Part shown: piece after piece, positions 9,161 to 18,305 of the stretch
Layout: every line of letters starts with the position of its first letter
Position numbering within the stretch: position 1 is the first letter of the stretch
Assembly: GCF_017874375.1 (NCBI RefSeq)
Contig: NZ_JAGGLK010000001.1
Location: 186,001-250,000 of the forward strand
Length of the DNA stretch: 64,000 bases
Origin: Methanohalophilus levihalophilus
GTDB lineage: Archaea; Halobacteriota; Methanosarcinia; Methanosarcinales; Methanosarcinaceae
Reading direction: 5' to 3'
Notes under the pieces: model-generated
Told to the model about the DNA's origin: nothing
Database searches by the model: none
Seen by the model: the letters and a program-made list of their open reading frames with translations, nothing else
Position numbers and translations under genes: made by a program

Positions 9161-10249
9161 ATGGGTTCTGATTCTATAATTTTCCATATTGACATGGATG
9201 GCTTTTTTTCATCTGTTGAAGTCCGTGAAGACCCTTCGCTGAAAGGGCTGCCTGTAGTTGTGGGATCAGATCCAAAAGGGGGCGAAGGCAGGGGTGTGGT
9301 AAGCACGTGTTCCTACGAAGCCCGTGAATATGGCATTCATTCTGCAATGCCCATATCAAAAGCCTATAGGCTATGTCCGGATGCAGTTTTCCTGCCTGTC
9401 AATATGCAACTCTATCATCAGGTTTCAGAAAACATTATGGAACTCCTGAAAAGTTATGCGTCTGGATTCCAGCAGGTTAGTGTGGATGAAGCGTATCTGG
9501 ACGTTACAGGAATAGTATCCAATTATGAAGAAGCCGCCAAACTGGCAAGAAAGATAAAAGATCATATCCGGACTTCAGAGGGAATTACCTGTTCTATAGG
9601 AATTGCGCCTAACAAAACGGTTGCAAAAATAGCTTCAGATTACGAAAAGCCGGATGGTTTGACTGTGGTAACACCGGATTCGGTACGTGAATTCCTCTAC
9701 CCTCTTGATGTTTCCAAAATTCCAGGAGTCGGTGCAAAGTCACAGATAATTCTTGAAAAGATGGGGATAAGAACTATTGGTGACATTGGGAGGACTGATG
9801 TCCAGCTTCTTATCGCAAAATTCGGGAAAAGCGGCATTCGATTCAAGAAAATCGCTAATGGAACATATTCCTCAGAAATTGTGGAGCATCGTTTGATAAA
9901 GTCCATAAGCAAGGAAGATACGTTTGAAGAGGATGTAGCCGATACCAATGTTGTGAAAAAGACGCTTGCGATTCTTTCAGAACAGGTTCATACGAGGCTT
10001 CTGAGAAAGGGTTTTGTTTTCAGGACCGTAAACCTGAAAGTTCGTTTTTCTGATTTTAGCACTTACACGAGATCTGTCACCCTGAGTGCTTACAGCAATG
10101 ACAAAATGTCCATATATCGTACAGCACTCCGTATGTTTTCAGAATTTGAAGGTATGGGGAGCTTCAGGCTTGTGGGGGTAGGGGTTTCGAAACTTGTAAA
10201 AATGGATGAAAAGCAACGACGTCTTGACGATTTTTTTGATGTGGATTAA
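9161..10249 (+). CDS. dinB: Y-family DNA polymerase IV
   Basis: Error-prone translesion polymerase. FHIDMDGFFSSVE (first metal-binding carboxylate), the YEAREYGIHSAMP fingers block, VSVDEAYLDVT (catalytic D-E) and SIGIAPNKTVAKIASD are all visible, then a helix-hairpin-helix (IPGVGAKS) and the little-finger domain. The open frame extends back to 9056, but a TATA-like TTTATATTA (about 9080-9090) lies inside that extension. ATG 9122 (close to the expected transcript start) or ATG 9161 (standard N-terminus) is therefore more likely. I give the conservative 9161. Ends directly against the convergent 10250 gene with no spacer. Confidence 0.92.
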   Translation: MGSDSIIFHIDMDGFFSSVEVREDPSLKGLPVVVGSDPKGGEGRGVVSTCSYEAREYGIHSAMPISKAYRLCPDAVFLPVNMQLYHQVSENIMELLKSYASGFQQVSVDEAYLDVTGIVSNYEEAAKLARKIKDHIRTSEGITCSIGIAPNKTVAKIASDYEKPDGLTVVTPDSVREFLYPLDVSKIPGVGAKSQIILEKMGIRTIGDIGRTDVQLLIAKFGKSGIRFKKIANGTYSSEIVEHRLIKSISKEDTFEEDVADTNVVKKTLAILSEQVHTRLLRKGFVFRTVNLKVRFSDFSTYTRSVTLSAYSNDKMSIYRTALRMFSEFEGMGSFRLVGVGVSKLVKMDEKQRRLDDFFDVD

Positions 10250-11005
10250 TTAGAAGAATGGAAGTTCTATCAATCCCAGAAGGTAAAGGATGACGATTAT
10301 CATAGGTTGGTGTATGAGGTAGATTAAAAGAGATCTTCTCCCAAGTTTCGCCATTGTTGTGAGGAGTATTCCATCGGTATTGTAAGGAAGTGAAAACTTT
10401 CTTCTGTGTCCTGGATACCGCGCATTTCCCACTGTAATTCCCATCAGGAAAACAGCAAACCAGGGGAATATGGGGAAGTAGTCCAATGTAGTGAATCCGG
10501 GGGAATGCAACCCTAACCATAAAAACCAGTCAGTTGAAGTCCTGATGCCTCTGAATGCAAATCCTAGGATAATGACAATCAGGGCAATGGGTATGTTAAT
10601 GCTTTTCGAATTAAGGAAAAAGTATCCAAGGACTGCTGCCACACCAAGAAAGTGAAGAATTCCAAAAAGAATGGTTGCTTCGGGTACCAGTATCCACGTT
10701 ACAAAAGTTATCAGGATTCCCAAATTGAATATGCGGAATCCTCTCTTAAGATATTTCCCGAATGCTTTTTTGTTTCCGGTTTCGATTCTATATTTTGAAT
10801 AGCTTAATGAGAGGGAAATTCCGGAAGTGAATATAAAGAGAATCGCTGCGCTTCTTCCAATTACCCGGAGTATTCCGGAATTCACTGCAAAATCAAAGTT
10901 ACCCAAATAATCCAGATCAAAAAAAATGTGATAAATTACCATCAAAAGAATGGCAAGGCTGCGCAGGATGTCAATTTCCGGGAAACGGTTTTCATTAATG
11001 GGCAT
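10250..11005 (-). CDS. DUF1624 membrane acyltransferase-like protein
   Basis: 251 residues and about seven predicted membrane helices. The N-terminus RFPEIDILRSLAILLMVIYHIFFDL is the signature of the heparan-alpha-glucosaminide N-acetyltransferase catalytic family (DUF1624/YeiB-like), with the histidine of the YH motif in the first helix, and the LIYLIHQPMI segment near the end is also typical. Relatives move acetyl groups across a membrane onto sugars; substrate here is unknown. GGGAG 6 nt before ATG 11005 supports the start. Confidence 0.82.
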   Translation of the reverse strand: MPINENRFPEIDILRSLAILLMVIYHIFFDLDYLGNFDFAVNSGILRVIGRSAAILFIFTSGISLSLSYSKYRIETGNKKAFGKYLKRGFRIFNLGILITFVTWILVPEATILFGILHFLGVAAVLGYFFLNSKSINIPIALIVIILGFAFRGIRTSTDWFLWLGLHSPGFTTLDYFPIFPWFAVFLMGITVGNARYPGHRRKFSLPYNTDGILLTTMAKLGRRSLLIYLIHQPMIIVILYLLGLIELPFF

Positions 11006-11032
11006 GATTTCTCCCGGGAAAAGAGGCGAAGT

Positions 11033-11458
11033 TTATTCTTTCTTATTCTTTTTACCCTTGAATACGGATGGAAGATCTACCGCATAAGTCCCATCTTCCT
11101 TTATTGCCATCACAATTTCCTTGCGGTTAAGGAGGGAGTCCAGGTTAAGCTCATAGGAACCAGGACCAAGTATCCTTACAGATTCCACTTTTTCCCCGTT
11201 TTCTTCCGTGACACTTCTTTCCTGTTCCTCAATGCCGATTAAGTCATCGATTTCCTTGATGAACTCTTCCGATGGGATATTTTCTTTCTTTTCTTCGGAA
11301 ACCTCTGCTTCAACCTGCTTTTCCTCAACTTCTTCTTTTTCCTCTTTTTCAGGCATGACGTAGAGGAATTTATTCCAGCCGCAGTTGGGGCAGCCGTTAA
11401 GGATAATTGAGGCGCCGTCTTCAAAGATTGATTCGCATCGGGTACATTTGTGTGGCAT
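11033..11458 (-). CDS. OapC/COG3364-like zinc-ribbon protein
   Basis: 141 residues. The N-terminal zinc ribbon CTRC...CPNC (residues 4-27) with GWNKFLYV fits the archaeal Zn-ribbon family COG3364 (OapC). A long acidic, glutamate/lysine-rich linker (about 36-75) follows, and then a compact C-terminal beta domain (GPGSYELNLDSLLNRKEIVMAI) that closes with a lysine-rich tail. I recall OapC members co-occurring with OapA/OapB RNA-binding proteins, so an RNA-related role is possible, but nothing in the neighbourhood proves it. Confidence 0.75.
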   Translation of the reverse strand: MPHKCTRCESIFEDGASIILNGCPNCGWNKFLYVMPEKEEKEEVEEKQVEAEVSEEKKENIPSEEFIKEIDDLIGIEEQERSVTEENGEKVESVRILGPGSYELNLDSLLNRKEIVMAIKEDGTYAVDLPSVFKGKKNKKE

Positions 11459-11510
11459 CTGTTCACCGTTTCAGTATGAAATTCACTTTTACCTATATCT
11501 CAGGTAGTTT

Positions 11511-12368
11511 TCACCCTTTAAGATACTTTCCGATAAGAGGCATTAACTCTTGTTTTGATTCATCGGGTATAAAATCTTCCGCAGTAGTTATTGCTCCTGC
11601 GAGGGCACTTTGGCATGGGCATGTATCGTCTGGTTGAAGTTTCTCAAGGGCTTCAGCAATGATTTCGCGTACAGCCTTTTCATTTTTCATCACATTTTCA
11701 ATGATTGTCTCAATGTTGACATCTTTCTCATGCCATACGTCATAATCAGTCACAGTGGCAACAGTTACATAGCAGATTTCAGCCTCTCTTGCAAGCTTTG
11801 CTTCGGGGATAGCTGTCATTCCAATTATGTCAAATCCGAGATTCTGATAAACCCTTGATTCCGCTCTTGTAGAAAACTGTGGTCCCTCAATGCAAACGTA
11901 GGTGCCACCGTTGTGTGTTCGATAACCTTTGGATGATGATATGTCGTAGAGCATTTTTGACATGCTTGGGCAGAATGGATCTGCAAAGCCTGTGTGGACT
12001 ACAAAATCATCGAAAAATGTTGTTGGCCGAAGTTTGGTGCGATCGTATATCTGATCAGGAATTACGATGTCCAGGGGTTTCAGATCCTCTTTCAAGCTTC
12101 CAACAGCTGACGCTGCAATAATCTGTTTCACTCCAAGTTTCTTAAGTGCGAATATGTTGGCCTGGGAATTGAGATTGGATGGGGATATGCGATGGCCGCT
12201 TCCATGTCTTGGCAGGAACGAAACTTTCCTGTCTCCAAAAGCTCCTACTGTAATCAGATCAGAGGGTTTCCCGAAAGGTGTATCGATGTCCACCTGTTTC
12301 ACATTATCAAACAGGCTTACGTCATATACTCCGCTGCCACCAATTATTGCAATATCCACATTTTCCAT
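11511..12368 (-). CDS. mtnP: S-methyl-5'-thioadenosine (or thioinosine) phosphorylase
   Basis: 285 residues of the trimeric purine nucleoside phosphorylase superfamily: GGSGVYD (phosphate site), PRHGSGHRISP, ASAVGSL, VCIEGPQFSTRAES, IGMTAIPEAKLA and TDYDVW are present. It phosphorolyses MTA to adenine and methylthioribose-1-phosphate. Some methanogen members prefer methylthioinosine after a deaminase step, and sequence alone does not separate the two. It follows a phosphoribosyltransferase gene by 9 nt, suggesting a purine-salvage operon. Confidence 0.9.
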   Translation of the reverse strand: MENVDIAIIGGSGVYDVSLFDNVKQVDIDTPFGKPSDLITVGAFGDRKVSFLPRHGSGHRISPSNLNSQANIFALKKLGVKQIIAASAVGSLKEDLKPLDIVIPDQIYDRTKLRPTTFFDDFVVHTGFADPFCPSMSKMLYDISSSKGYRTHNGGTYVCIEGPQFSTRAESRVYQNLGFDIIGMTAIPEAKLAREAEICYVTVATVTDYDVWHEKDVNIETIIENVMKNEKAVREIIAEALEKLQPDDTCPCQSALAGAITTAEDFIPDESKQELMPLIGKYLKG

Positions 12369-12377
12369 TATTTTCCC

Positions 12378-13076
12378 TCAGAGTTTCTTCCAGAGTCCTT
12401 CACCCTTCTCTACTTTTTCAACAATGTCTCTTCGTTCCATCTCTTTAAGAATTTCTGTCATCCTTCCGGGTTGGGTCATCTCGAAATACATAGGCTCAAT
12501 CGAATGGTTTTTCCAGAGGACATGTTTTATTGTGGGAATATCCCAGACATCATGTTCGGTATCTTTCTGCATAAGACCGCTTATGATGTCCGTCAGGTCT
12601 TCGATGAAGTTCCAGGGATACACAATCCAGGCCCATTCATCGACCTTTTCTCCACAATAGTCAGGTTCAAATATGGAATTATAGAGAAATTGGAGAGTTG
12701 CGGTGCGAACTTCCTTTGGTTCCTGCTGCAGGACATATTCTTTGGCATGTTTCATGCTCTGGCCGGTATCCGTGATATCGTCAACAAGCAGCACATTTTT
12801 TCCGGCTGCAACCTTGTCGGCAAGAGGATACTTAATATGTGGCTCATCGCCATGTTCTGCAGCACCGATGTAGTGCTCTATTTTGAGACTTGTGAGGTCG
12901 TCAAGGTTCAGGAAATCGCAAAGAACCCTGCCTGCAAACCATCCTCCCCTTGCAAGCGCAATGATGATGTCGGGTTCGTATCCGTCTTCTTTTACGTCAT
13001 CAGCAACGTTCCTGCACAGGTTGTAAATGTAATCCCAGTTTGTCACAACGCATTTGAAATTATCCGGCAATGCCAT
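12378..13076 (-). CDS. Predicted purine phosphoribosyltransferase (COG2236-like)
   Basis: 232 residues. The type I PRTase PRPP-binding loop is VLLVDDITDTGQS (about 113-125) and the N-terminal PDIIIALARGGWFAGRVLCD hydrophobic core is typical. A C-terminal helical extension of about 80 residues (WDIPTIKHVLW, MTEILKEMERRDIVEKV) resembles a small winged-helix-like tail. Together with mtnP it probably salvages hypoxanthine, guanine or xanthine. GGAGGGTGA precedes the ATG. A TATA box (about 13114-13125) and a TTTCG...CGAAA palindrome lie upstream. Confidence 0.87.
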   Translation of the reverse strand: MALPDNFKCVVTNWDYIYNLCRNVADDVKEDGYEPDIIIALARGGWFAGRVLCDFLNLDDLTSLKIEHYIGAAEHGDEPHIKYPLADKVAAGKNVLLVDDITDTGQSMKHAKEYVLQQEPKEVRTATLQFLYNSIFEPDYCGEKVDEWAWIVYPWNFIEDLTDIISGLMQKDTEHDVWDIPTIKHVLWKNHSIEPMYFEMTQPGRMTEILKEMERRDIVEKVEKGEGLWKKL

Positions 13077-13125
13077 TACTTCACCCTCCGATTATGGATA
13101 AATTAGGATTCTGGTGTTTATATTG

Positions 13126-13146
13126 TTTCGCATACTGCATACGAAA
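13126..13146. promoter_or_regulatory. Inverted repeat upstream of the phosphoribosyltransferase promoter
   Basis: TTTCG (13126-13130) and CGAAA (13142-13146) are perfect complements around an 11-nt spacer that also contains a GCATAC direct repeat. The palindrome sits immediately upstream of the minus-strand TATA box (CAATATAAACACC), where an activator or a BRE-blocking repressor would bind. Candidate operator only. Confidence 0.35.
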
Positions 13147-13205
13147 TCATACGCAAGCTTTATCAGTAATGACCATGTTATTGAGGTTCCACGGCACAAC
13201 ATCCT

Positions 13206-13280
13206 AGCGGGGTGGGGTAGCCAGGAGATCCCGACGGGCTCATAACCCGTAGACCGATGGTTCGAATCCATCCCCCGCTA
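13206..13280 (+). tRNA. Initiator tRNA-Met (anticodon CAT)
   Basis: The 75-nt cloverleaf has acceptor stem AGCGGGG (13206-13212) pairing with CCCCGCT (13273-13279), discriminator A at 13280, T-loop GGTTCGAATCC, and anticodon stem-loop ACGGG-CTCATAA-CCCGT. The A1:U72 pair and three consecutive G:C pairs in the anticodon stem are the archaeal/eukaryotic initiator hallmarks, distinguishing it from elongator Met and tRNA-Ile2. CCA is not encoded. A TATA-like AAGCTTTATCAG lies about 45 nt upstream. Confidence 0.96.
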
Positions 13281-13382
13281 TTCTTCTTTTGATTTTATTC
13301 TCTTGCAGATTGTTCTGAAATTTCATTCGTCCATAATTTTAAATAGGCACTGCGATTACCATTTTAAGTGGTTGTGGGTTAT

Positions 13383-13949
13383 ATGGATGAAATCAGGAAA
13401 AAAGCCATAATTGTAGGGTCACTAATTTTATTTGCTTATGCTGTTTTGGCCAGCAGTGTAATTGAATCAAAAATAATAGTAATGCTCGCTGAGGCACTTA
13501 GCGGTGTTGCGGTTATTGCAATTGCAGTCATCATGTTTCCTCTCTTTAGACCATACAACGAAAACATATCTCTTGGGTACATTGGTTTTAGAGGCATTGA
13601 AGGCGGACTTATGATCATTGCCGGAGTTTTATCTTTATCCTCAGATGCATTTTTGATTAGCATATATGATGGTATTTATGTAATCCATGCATACATTTTT
13701 GGAATCGCTGCCCTGTTTTTTTATTATCTGTTGTATCAATCAAAACTGATTCCAGGATGGTTGTCAGTATGGGGCTTTGTCGCATCAATATTGCTAATTC
13801 TGGTGAATATTTTAGAAATAGCTGGTCTTATTTCCAGTTCGATGCTATTCTATTCTCCAATAATATCAAATGAAGTGGTTTTGGCCCTATGGTTGATATT
13901 TAAAGGATTTAACAGTTCAGCTATTGAGCCCTGTAAAACTATTGATTAA
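13383..13949 (+). CDS. DUF4386-like membrane protein
   Basis: 188 residues from ATG 13383 (MDEIRKKAIIVGSLIL); the longer GTG 13368 frame adds MVVGY. Six hydrophobic segments are visible, including YGIYVIHAYIFGIAALFFYYLLY-type helices and the LIPGWLSVWGF motif typical of DUF4386. Function of the family is unknown. It stands alone between a tRNA gene and a methyltransferase and has the more A/T-rich, isoleucine-rich composition shared with the TAG-containing gene downstream, hinting at an accessory patch. Confidence 0.75.
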   Translation: MDEIRKKAIIVGSLILFAYAVLASSVIESKIIVMLAEALSGVAVIAIAVIMFPLFRPYNENISLGYIGFRGIEGGLMIIAGVLSLSSDAFLISIYDGIYVIHAYIFGIAALFFYYLLYQSKLIPGWLSVWGFVASILLILVNILEIAGLISSSMLFYSPIISNEVVLALWLIFKGFNSSAIEPCKTID

Positions 13950-14001
13950 TTGAATAAACTCATCATCGCCTTCATTAAAAGTAAATACCGGAACCTAAAT
14001 C

Positions 14002-14694
14002 ATGGAAAAGAATGACAATTCCACTCCTTACAATGCAGCAGAGTACGATATGAATGTTCGTAAGACTCTTCCGTTTTACGAGACGTTCCACTCGGAAGTA
14101 ATTGATTTTGTCAAAAATGTGAACCCGGATGTTAAAGTCTGGCTTGATACTGGTTGTGGTAGCGGCTCACTTGTCAGTAAAGCACACTCTGAGTTTCCGG
14201 AAACTCTTTTTGTTCTGGCAGACCCTTCTGAATCAATGCTGGAGCAGGCGCGGAGCAAATTAAAAGACATTCCGAATGGTAATCTTCACTTCCTTTCTCC
14301 GGCTCCTACACAGGACATTCGTTTTGATCTTCCCGACAACCCGGATGTCATTACAGCAATCCTTTCTCATCATTATTTCAGTCCTGAAGAAAGGAAAAAA
14401 GCTACAAAACGTTGTTTTGATCTCCTGCCACCGGGTGGTATATACATCACGTTTGAACACATTCATCCTTCCTCAAAAGCTGCTATCGATCTTACCATAA
14501 ATCGATGGAAGAGTTACCAGCTCTCACAGGGCAGGGACGAGGAAACGGTTGACGAGCATCTAGGCCGCTTTGATAATGCATTTTTCCCGATTTCCATAGA
14601 AGAACATCTGGAACTCCTGGGATCTTCCGGTTTTAGTACAACAGGGCTACTGTGGTTTTCCCATATGCAGGCTGGGTTTTATGGGATCAAGTGA
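14002..14694 (+). CDS. Class I SAM-dependent methyltransferase
   Basis: 230 residues. The Rossmann motif I is WLDTGCGSGSLV (about residues 47-58), motif II acidic residue lies in VLADPSESML, and AILSHHYFSPEERKKATKRCFDLLPPGGIYITFEH covers motifs III-IV. Such enzymes transfer methyl from SAM to small molecules; the substrate cannot be deduced. The C-terminal SIEEHLELLGSSGF...LLWFSHMQAGFYG resembles the UbiE/Tam-like group. No partner gene is visible. Confidence 0.85.
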   Translation: MEKNDNSTPYNAAEYDMNVRKTLPFYETFHSEVIDFVKNVNPDVKVWLDTGCGSGSLVSKAHSEFPETLFVLADPSESMLEQARSKLKDIPNGNLHFLSPAPTQDIRFDLPDNPDVITAILSHHYFSPEERKKATKRCFDLLPPGGIYITFEHIHPSSKAAIDLTINRWKSYQLSQGRDEETVDEHLGRFDNAFFPISIEEHLELLGSSGFSTTGLLWFSHMQAGFYGIK

Positions 14695-14776
14695 AACTCC
14701 ATCTCTTTAGATCTGTCTGATTTTAGCTACAACTTTTAAACAAAAATTAAATAAGATAAAATAATTCATTAGGTTA

Positions 14777-15973
14777 ATGGATACGGTTGTAAAAATTCTT
14801 ATTCTGAGCATTGTTTTGGTTATCGCTAACACAGCATATATTGAATTTACACAACCAGATTCTCCTCCACTAATAGATTCAGATGGTGATCGTGTATCTG
14901 ATGATGTAGAATTACTTCACGGCACTGATCCTCATGTTTCTGATACTGATGGTGATAGATTAACTGACTATGAAGAAATCTTTCGCTACAAAACCGATCC
15001 TTTGGAAATTGATACTGATGGAGATAGGCTGAACGATGAATTTGAAATATTCGTTGTAGGGACTGATCCGTTAAATCCTGATTCTGATGGGGATGGTTTA
15101 TATGATCTTGAGGATCCTCTTCCTCTTGAACCCATAACGCTTGATTCTGATCACGATGGAATTAGCGATGATGATGAAAAACATATTGGAACTGATCCCT
15201 TTACTTATACCAATCGACAACTCTTCACTGATTCTGATTTAGATAATGACGGATTAAGCGATTATGAAGAAATTATTTACTAGGGAACTGATCCAATCAA
15301 TCCTGATACAGATGCTGATGGGATAACTGATGGGGATGAACAGGATCTTTATAGAACAAGCCCAACAAATCCCGATACTGATGACGATGGATTAACAGAC
15401 TATGAAGAAATTTTCATCCACAAAACCAATCCAAATCGATATCGTGATGGACAGCTTATTTCTGGAAAAGTATTGGAAGAAGCTGTTTATTTTTTACCTC
15501 ATATCTTGATTTTCTTTATATTTTCATTAATTGCCATATTCTGGATGAACCGGGGAAGGCCCAAAAAGACTAAATTTCAAGCTAGAACAACTTATGCTAT
15601 TCTTAATTCAGAAATAGAAAAACAGAACGATAAACCATTAGACGGTTCAACTTTAAAGAAGTATTCGAAATTACTTCCCTCATTGATTGTCATTCTATTT
15701 GTAGCTGGCTATTTTGTACATCCAATTTTTATAGTGCCATGTTTGCTCACTATCTTAGTTGAGTTTGTATTAAAAGGCTCAGGAGATCTTTTAGGACACT
15801 TCGATAGCCTGGGACGTAGAAAAAAAGCTCTTAATATCGCTGTAGAAAGGACTAACGATGAAGATTTAAAATATGAACAGAAGCACTTTTATAGGACCAA
15901 CTATCTCCTTGTATTAATTTTAATAGTGTACATTATTTTAGTTTATATTTTTGAGGTCTATATAAGATCTTAA
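14777..15973 (+). CDS. Thrombospondin type 3 repeat membrane protein with in-frame TAG
   Basis: A 398-codon reading frame interrupted only by TAG at codon 169; the frame continues without shift to TAA at 15971. The N-terminus is a signal anchor (KILILSIVLVIANTAYI). Residues about 32-230 hold roughly seven calcium-binding TSP3 repeats (DTDGDRLTDYEEI...KTDP), and the TAG falls inside one of them exactly in register with EIFRYKTDP and EIFVVGTDP. After the repeats come three to four membrane helices (from AVYFLPHILIFFIF, to YLLVLILIVYIILVYIF). If TAG is pyrrolysine or is suppressed, the product is full length; otherwise only the soluble 168-residue repeat part would be made. Function is unknown; such proteins are usually cell-surface. 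Weak AGGT before ATG 14777. Confidence 0.8.
15281..15283 (+). other. In-frame amber codon (candidate pyrrolysine site)
   Basis: TAG at codon 169 of the TSP3 gene, followed directly by GGA ACT GAT CCA (GTDP) that continues the repeat. All other stops I checked in the window are TAA or TGA. A point mutation from TAC/TAT/AAG or a sequencing error would look the same. Confidence 0.55.
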
Positions 15974-16029
15974 GAGTTGAACTCAGACATCGTTAACTAT
16001 ATCTGGCAAACTTCCGTTTTCCTGCAAGT

Positions 16030-16890
16030 ATGGAAGCTCTGGCATTTATACCTGCTGAAATCCTTGTGGTAATACTGGGACTTGCAGCTGCTGCTTCCTG
16101 GGGAGCTGCAGATTTCGGTGGCGGGGTGGCTACAAAACGTGCCAGTGAATACATGGTCGTCATAATTACCCAAGCTGTTGGAGCTGTCCTGCTTTCGGCC
16201 CTTGCCCTCTCTTTTTCAGAAACGATGCCGGCATTTGATAACGCATTCTGGGGTGCCTTTGCCGGAATTTCCGGGAGTCTTGGACTGATTGCTCTCTATC
16301 GCGGTCTTTCCCGGGGGCGAATGGGAGTTGTGGCTCCACTTTCTGCAGTTGTGGCGGTTATCCTTCCGGTTCTCCACAGTGCGTTTTATGAAGGGTTGCC
16401 TGCCATTCACCAGATGTTCGGGTTTCTCATTGCGATTGTTGGTATCTGGTTTATTGCGGGTACAACCGAGAAGGCGGAAACACATTTTGATGACTTAATT
16501 CTTGCACTTCTTGCAGGCTTTGGTTTTGGATTATTCTTTATTTCCATCGGGCAATTCAGCGGAGATTCGCTTTTCTGGCCTCTGGTCATTGCCAAGCTCT
16601 CAGCAGTTATCCTGCTGCTTTCATTTGTTCTTGTAAAAAGATCAATAAAGCTGCCTTCAAGGGATGTACTTCCTGTGATAATCGTCGCCGGGATTTTTGA
16701 TACGGGCGGAAATCTGTTTTTCGCGGTAGCAACCCAAATGGGAAGACTCGACATTGCAACTGTAACTTCTTCCCTTTATCCGGGAGGTACTGTGTTGCTT
16801 GCGTGGCTTATCCTGAAAGAACACCTGTCTTCAAAACAATGGCTGGGAGTTGGGCTGGCACTGATTGCACTCATGTTCATATCAGTCTGA
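16030..16890 (+). CDS. EamA/DMT-family transporter
   Basis: 286 residues and about ten hydrophobic helices in two tandem halves. ASWGAADFGGGVATKRAS at the start of the first half and the YPGGTVLLAWLILKEHLSSKQWLGVGLALIALM motif closing the second are characteristic of the drug/metabolite transporter superfamily EamA domain. Direction and substrate cannot be predicted; relatives export amino acids, nucleosides or related metabolites. Single gene between the repeat protein and SRP54; the start is ATG 16030 and no strong ribosome binding site is visible. Confidence 0.88.
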   Translation: MEALAFIPAEILVVILGLAAAASWGAADFGGGVATKRASEYMVVIITQAVGAVLLSALALSFSETMPAFDNAFWGAFAGISGSLGLIALYRGLSRGRMGVVAPLSAVVAVILPVLHSAFYEGLPAIHQMFGFLIAIVGIWFIAGTTEKAETHFDDLILALLAGFGFGLFFISIGQFSGDSLFWPLVIAKLSAVILLLSFVLVKRSIKLPSRDVLPVIIVAGIFDTGGNLFFAVATQMGRLDIATVTSSLYPGGTVLLAWLILKEHLSSKQWLGVGLALIALMFISV

Positions 16891-16976
16891 AGCTCTTTAG
16901 TGATTTTTTTTCACAAAATTATTAAATACGGCGACACAATACTATTGGAGAGACAATAAAAAGGACGAACCCGAAA

Positions 16977-18296
16977 ATGGTAATGGACAAACTTGGAACT
17001 TCGCTTCAGGATGCCCTCAAAAAATTAGTTGGAGCAGGGCGTATTGACGAGCGTACAGTCAATGAGGTCGTAAAAGATATCCAGAGAGCTATGCTTCAGG
17101 CTGATGTCAATGTCAAGCTGGTAATGGCTCTTTCTAAGAACATCAAAGACCGTGCCTTGAATGAAGAGGTCCCACCGGGCACAGGCGCCCGTGAGCATGT
17201 TATCAGGATTGTCTATCAGGAAATGGTCAATATCCTCGGCGAAGGTACTGACATTCCCCTTACTCCACAGAAAATTATGATGATAGGGCTGCAGGGTAGC
17301 GGTAAAACCACCACTACATCCAAACTGGCCCGTTATTTCCAGCGTAAAGGTCTCAGGCCGGCTGTGGTTTGTGCCGATACGTTCAGGCCCGGTGCTTACC
17401 AGCAACTCAAAACCCTTTGTGAAGGCCTCAATGTTCCTTTCTACGGTGAGGAAGGGAATCCTGATGCAGTAGGTATTGTCGAAAGAGGATTGAAGGAAAT
17501 CGACAAATACGACATCAAGATCGTTGACACTGCCGGAAGACACTCCCTTGAAGCTGATCTTATTGACGAGATGGAACAAATCCATGCAGTCGCAAATCCG
17601 GATTACAAGCTGCTTGTCCTTGATGCAGGTATTGGCCAGCAGGCAAGCGAACAGGCCCGTGCGTTCAATGAATCTGTTGGAATCTCCGGGGTTGTAATTT
17701 CCAAACTAGATGGTACCGCAAAAGGTGGTGGCGCTCTTTCAGCAGTTGCCGAAACCAAATCATCTATCGCTTTTATCGGTGTAGGAGAAACACCGGACGA
17801 TCTTGAGAAATTTGAGCCGGACAGGTTCATTTCCCGTCTGCTTGGAATGGGTGATATCAAATCCTTAGTTGAAAAGGCTGAGGAAGCCCTGTCCGAGGAA
17901 GAGATGGACATTGAGTCCATGATGAAGGGCAAGTTCACTCTCAAGGACATGTACAACCAGCTCGAAGCCATGAACAAGATGGGTCCAATGAAGCAAATCA
18001 TGCAGATGTTGCCTCTGGGTGGCATGGGTATCAAGGTATCTGATGAAGCTTATCAGGTTACCGGGGATAAAATGGGCCGCTTCCGTGTTCTCATGGATTC
18101 CATGACCGAAGAAGAAATGCTAAATCCGCGTCTCATCGGAAGTTCAAGAATCAAACGTATTTCCCGGGGTTCAGGTTGTGCACCAGAAGAAGTCCGTGAA
18201 CTCCTCAAGTATCACAAAACCATGCAGAATGCCATGAAAGGACTTCGTGGCGGTAAATTCAATATGCAAAAAATGATGAAGAAAATGGGGATGTAA
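16977..18296 (+). CDS. srp54: Signal recognition particle protein SRP54
   Basis: 439 residues. N domain (1-90), G domain with [15 protein letters not shown] (P-loop), [29 protein letters not shown] and the closing GVGE, then the methionine-rich M domain (from about 300; [18 protein letters not shown] and [12 protein letters not shown] for 7S RNA binding). It binds signal sequences and 7S RNA and targets ribosomes to the Sec translocon. AAGGA lies upstream; ATG 16977 or 16983 are both possible starts. A TATA-like ATTAAATAC (about 16920) precedes it. Confidence 0.97.
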   Translation: MVMDKLGTSLQDALKKLVGAGRIDERTVNEVVKDIQRAMLQADVNVKLVMALSKNIKDRALNEEVPPGTGAREHVIRIVYQEMVNILGEGTDIPLTPQKIMMIGLQGSGKTTTTSKLARYFQRKGLRPAVVCADTFRPGAYQQLKTLCEGLNVPFYGEEGNPDAVGIVERGLKEIDKYDIKIVDTAGRHSLEADLIDEMEQIHAVANPDYKLLVLDAGIGQQASEQARAFNESVGISGVVISKLDGTAKGGGALSAVAETKSSIAFIGVGETPDDLEKFEPDRFISRLLGMGDIKSLVEKAEEALSEEEMDIESMMKGKFTLKDMYNQLEAMNKMGPMKQIMQMLPLGGMGIKVSDEAYQVTGDKMGRFRVLMDSMTEEEMLNPRLIGSSRIKRISRGSGCAPEEVRELLKYHKTMQNAMKGLRGGKFNMQKMMKKMGM

Positions 18297-18305
18297 TCCC
18301 CGAAA

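Noticed and set aside
12192-13106. 304-codon plus-strand open frame opposite mtnP and the phosphoribosyltransferase
   Set aside because: Antisense to two well-conserved enzymes, with no motif and unnatural composition.
14777-15283. TSP3 gene as a simple pseudogene split in two
   Set aside because: Not excluded, but the single in-register TAG, intact downstream frame and lack of TAG stops elsewhere make recoding at least as likely.
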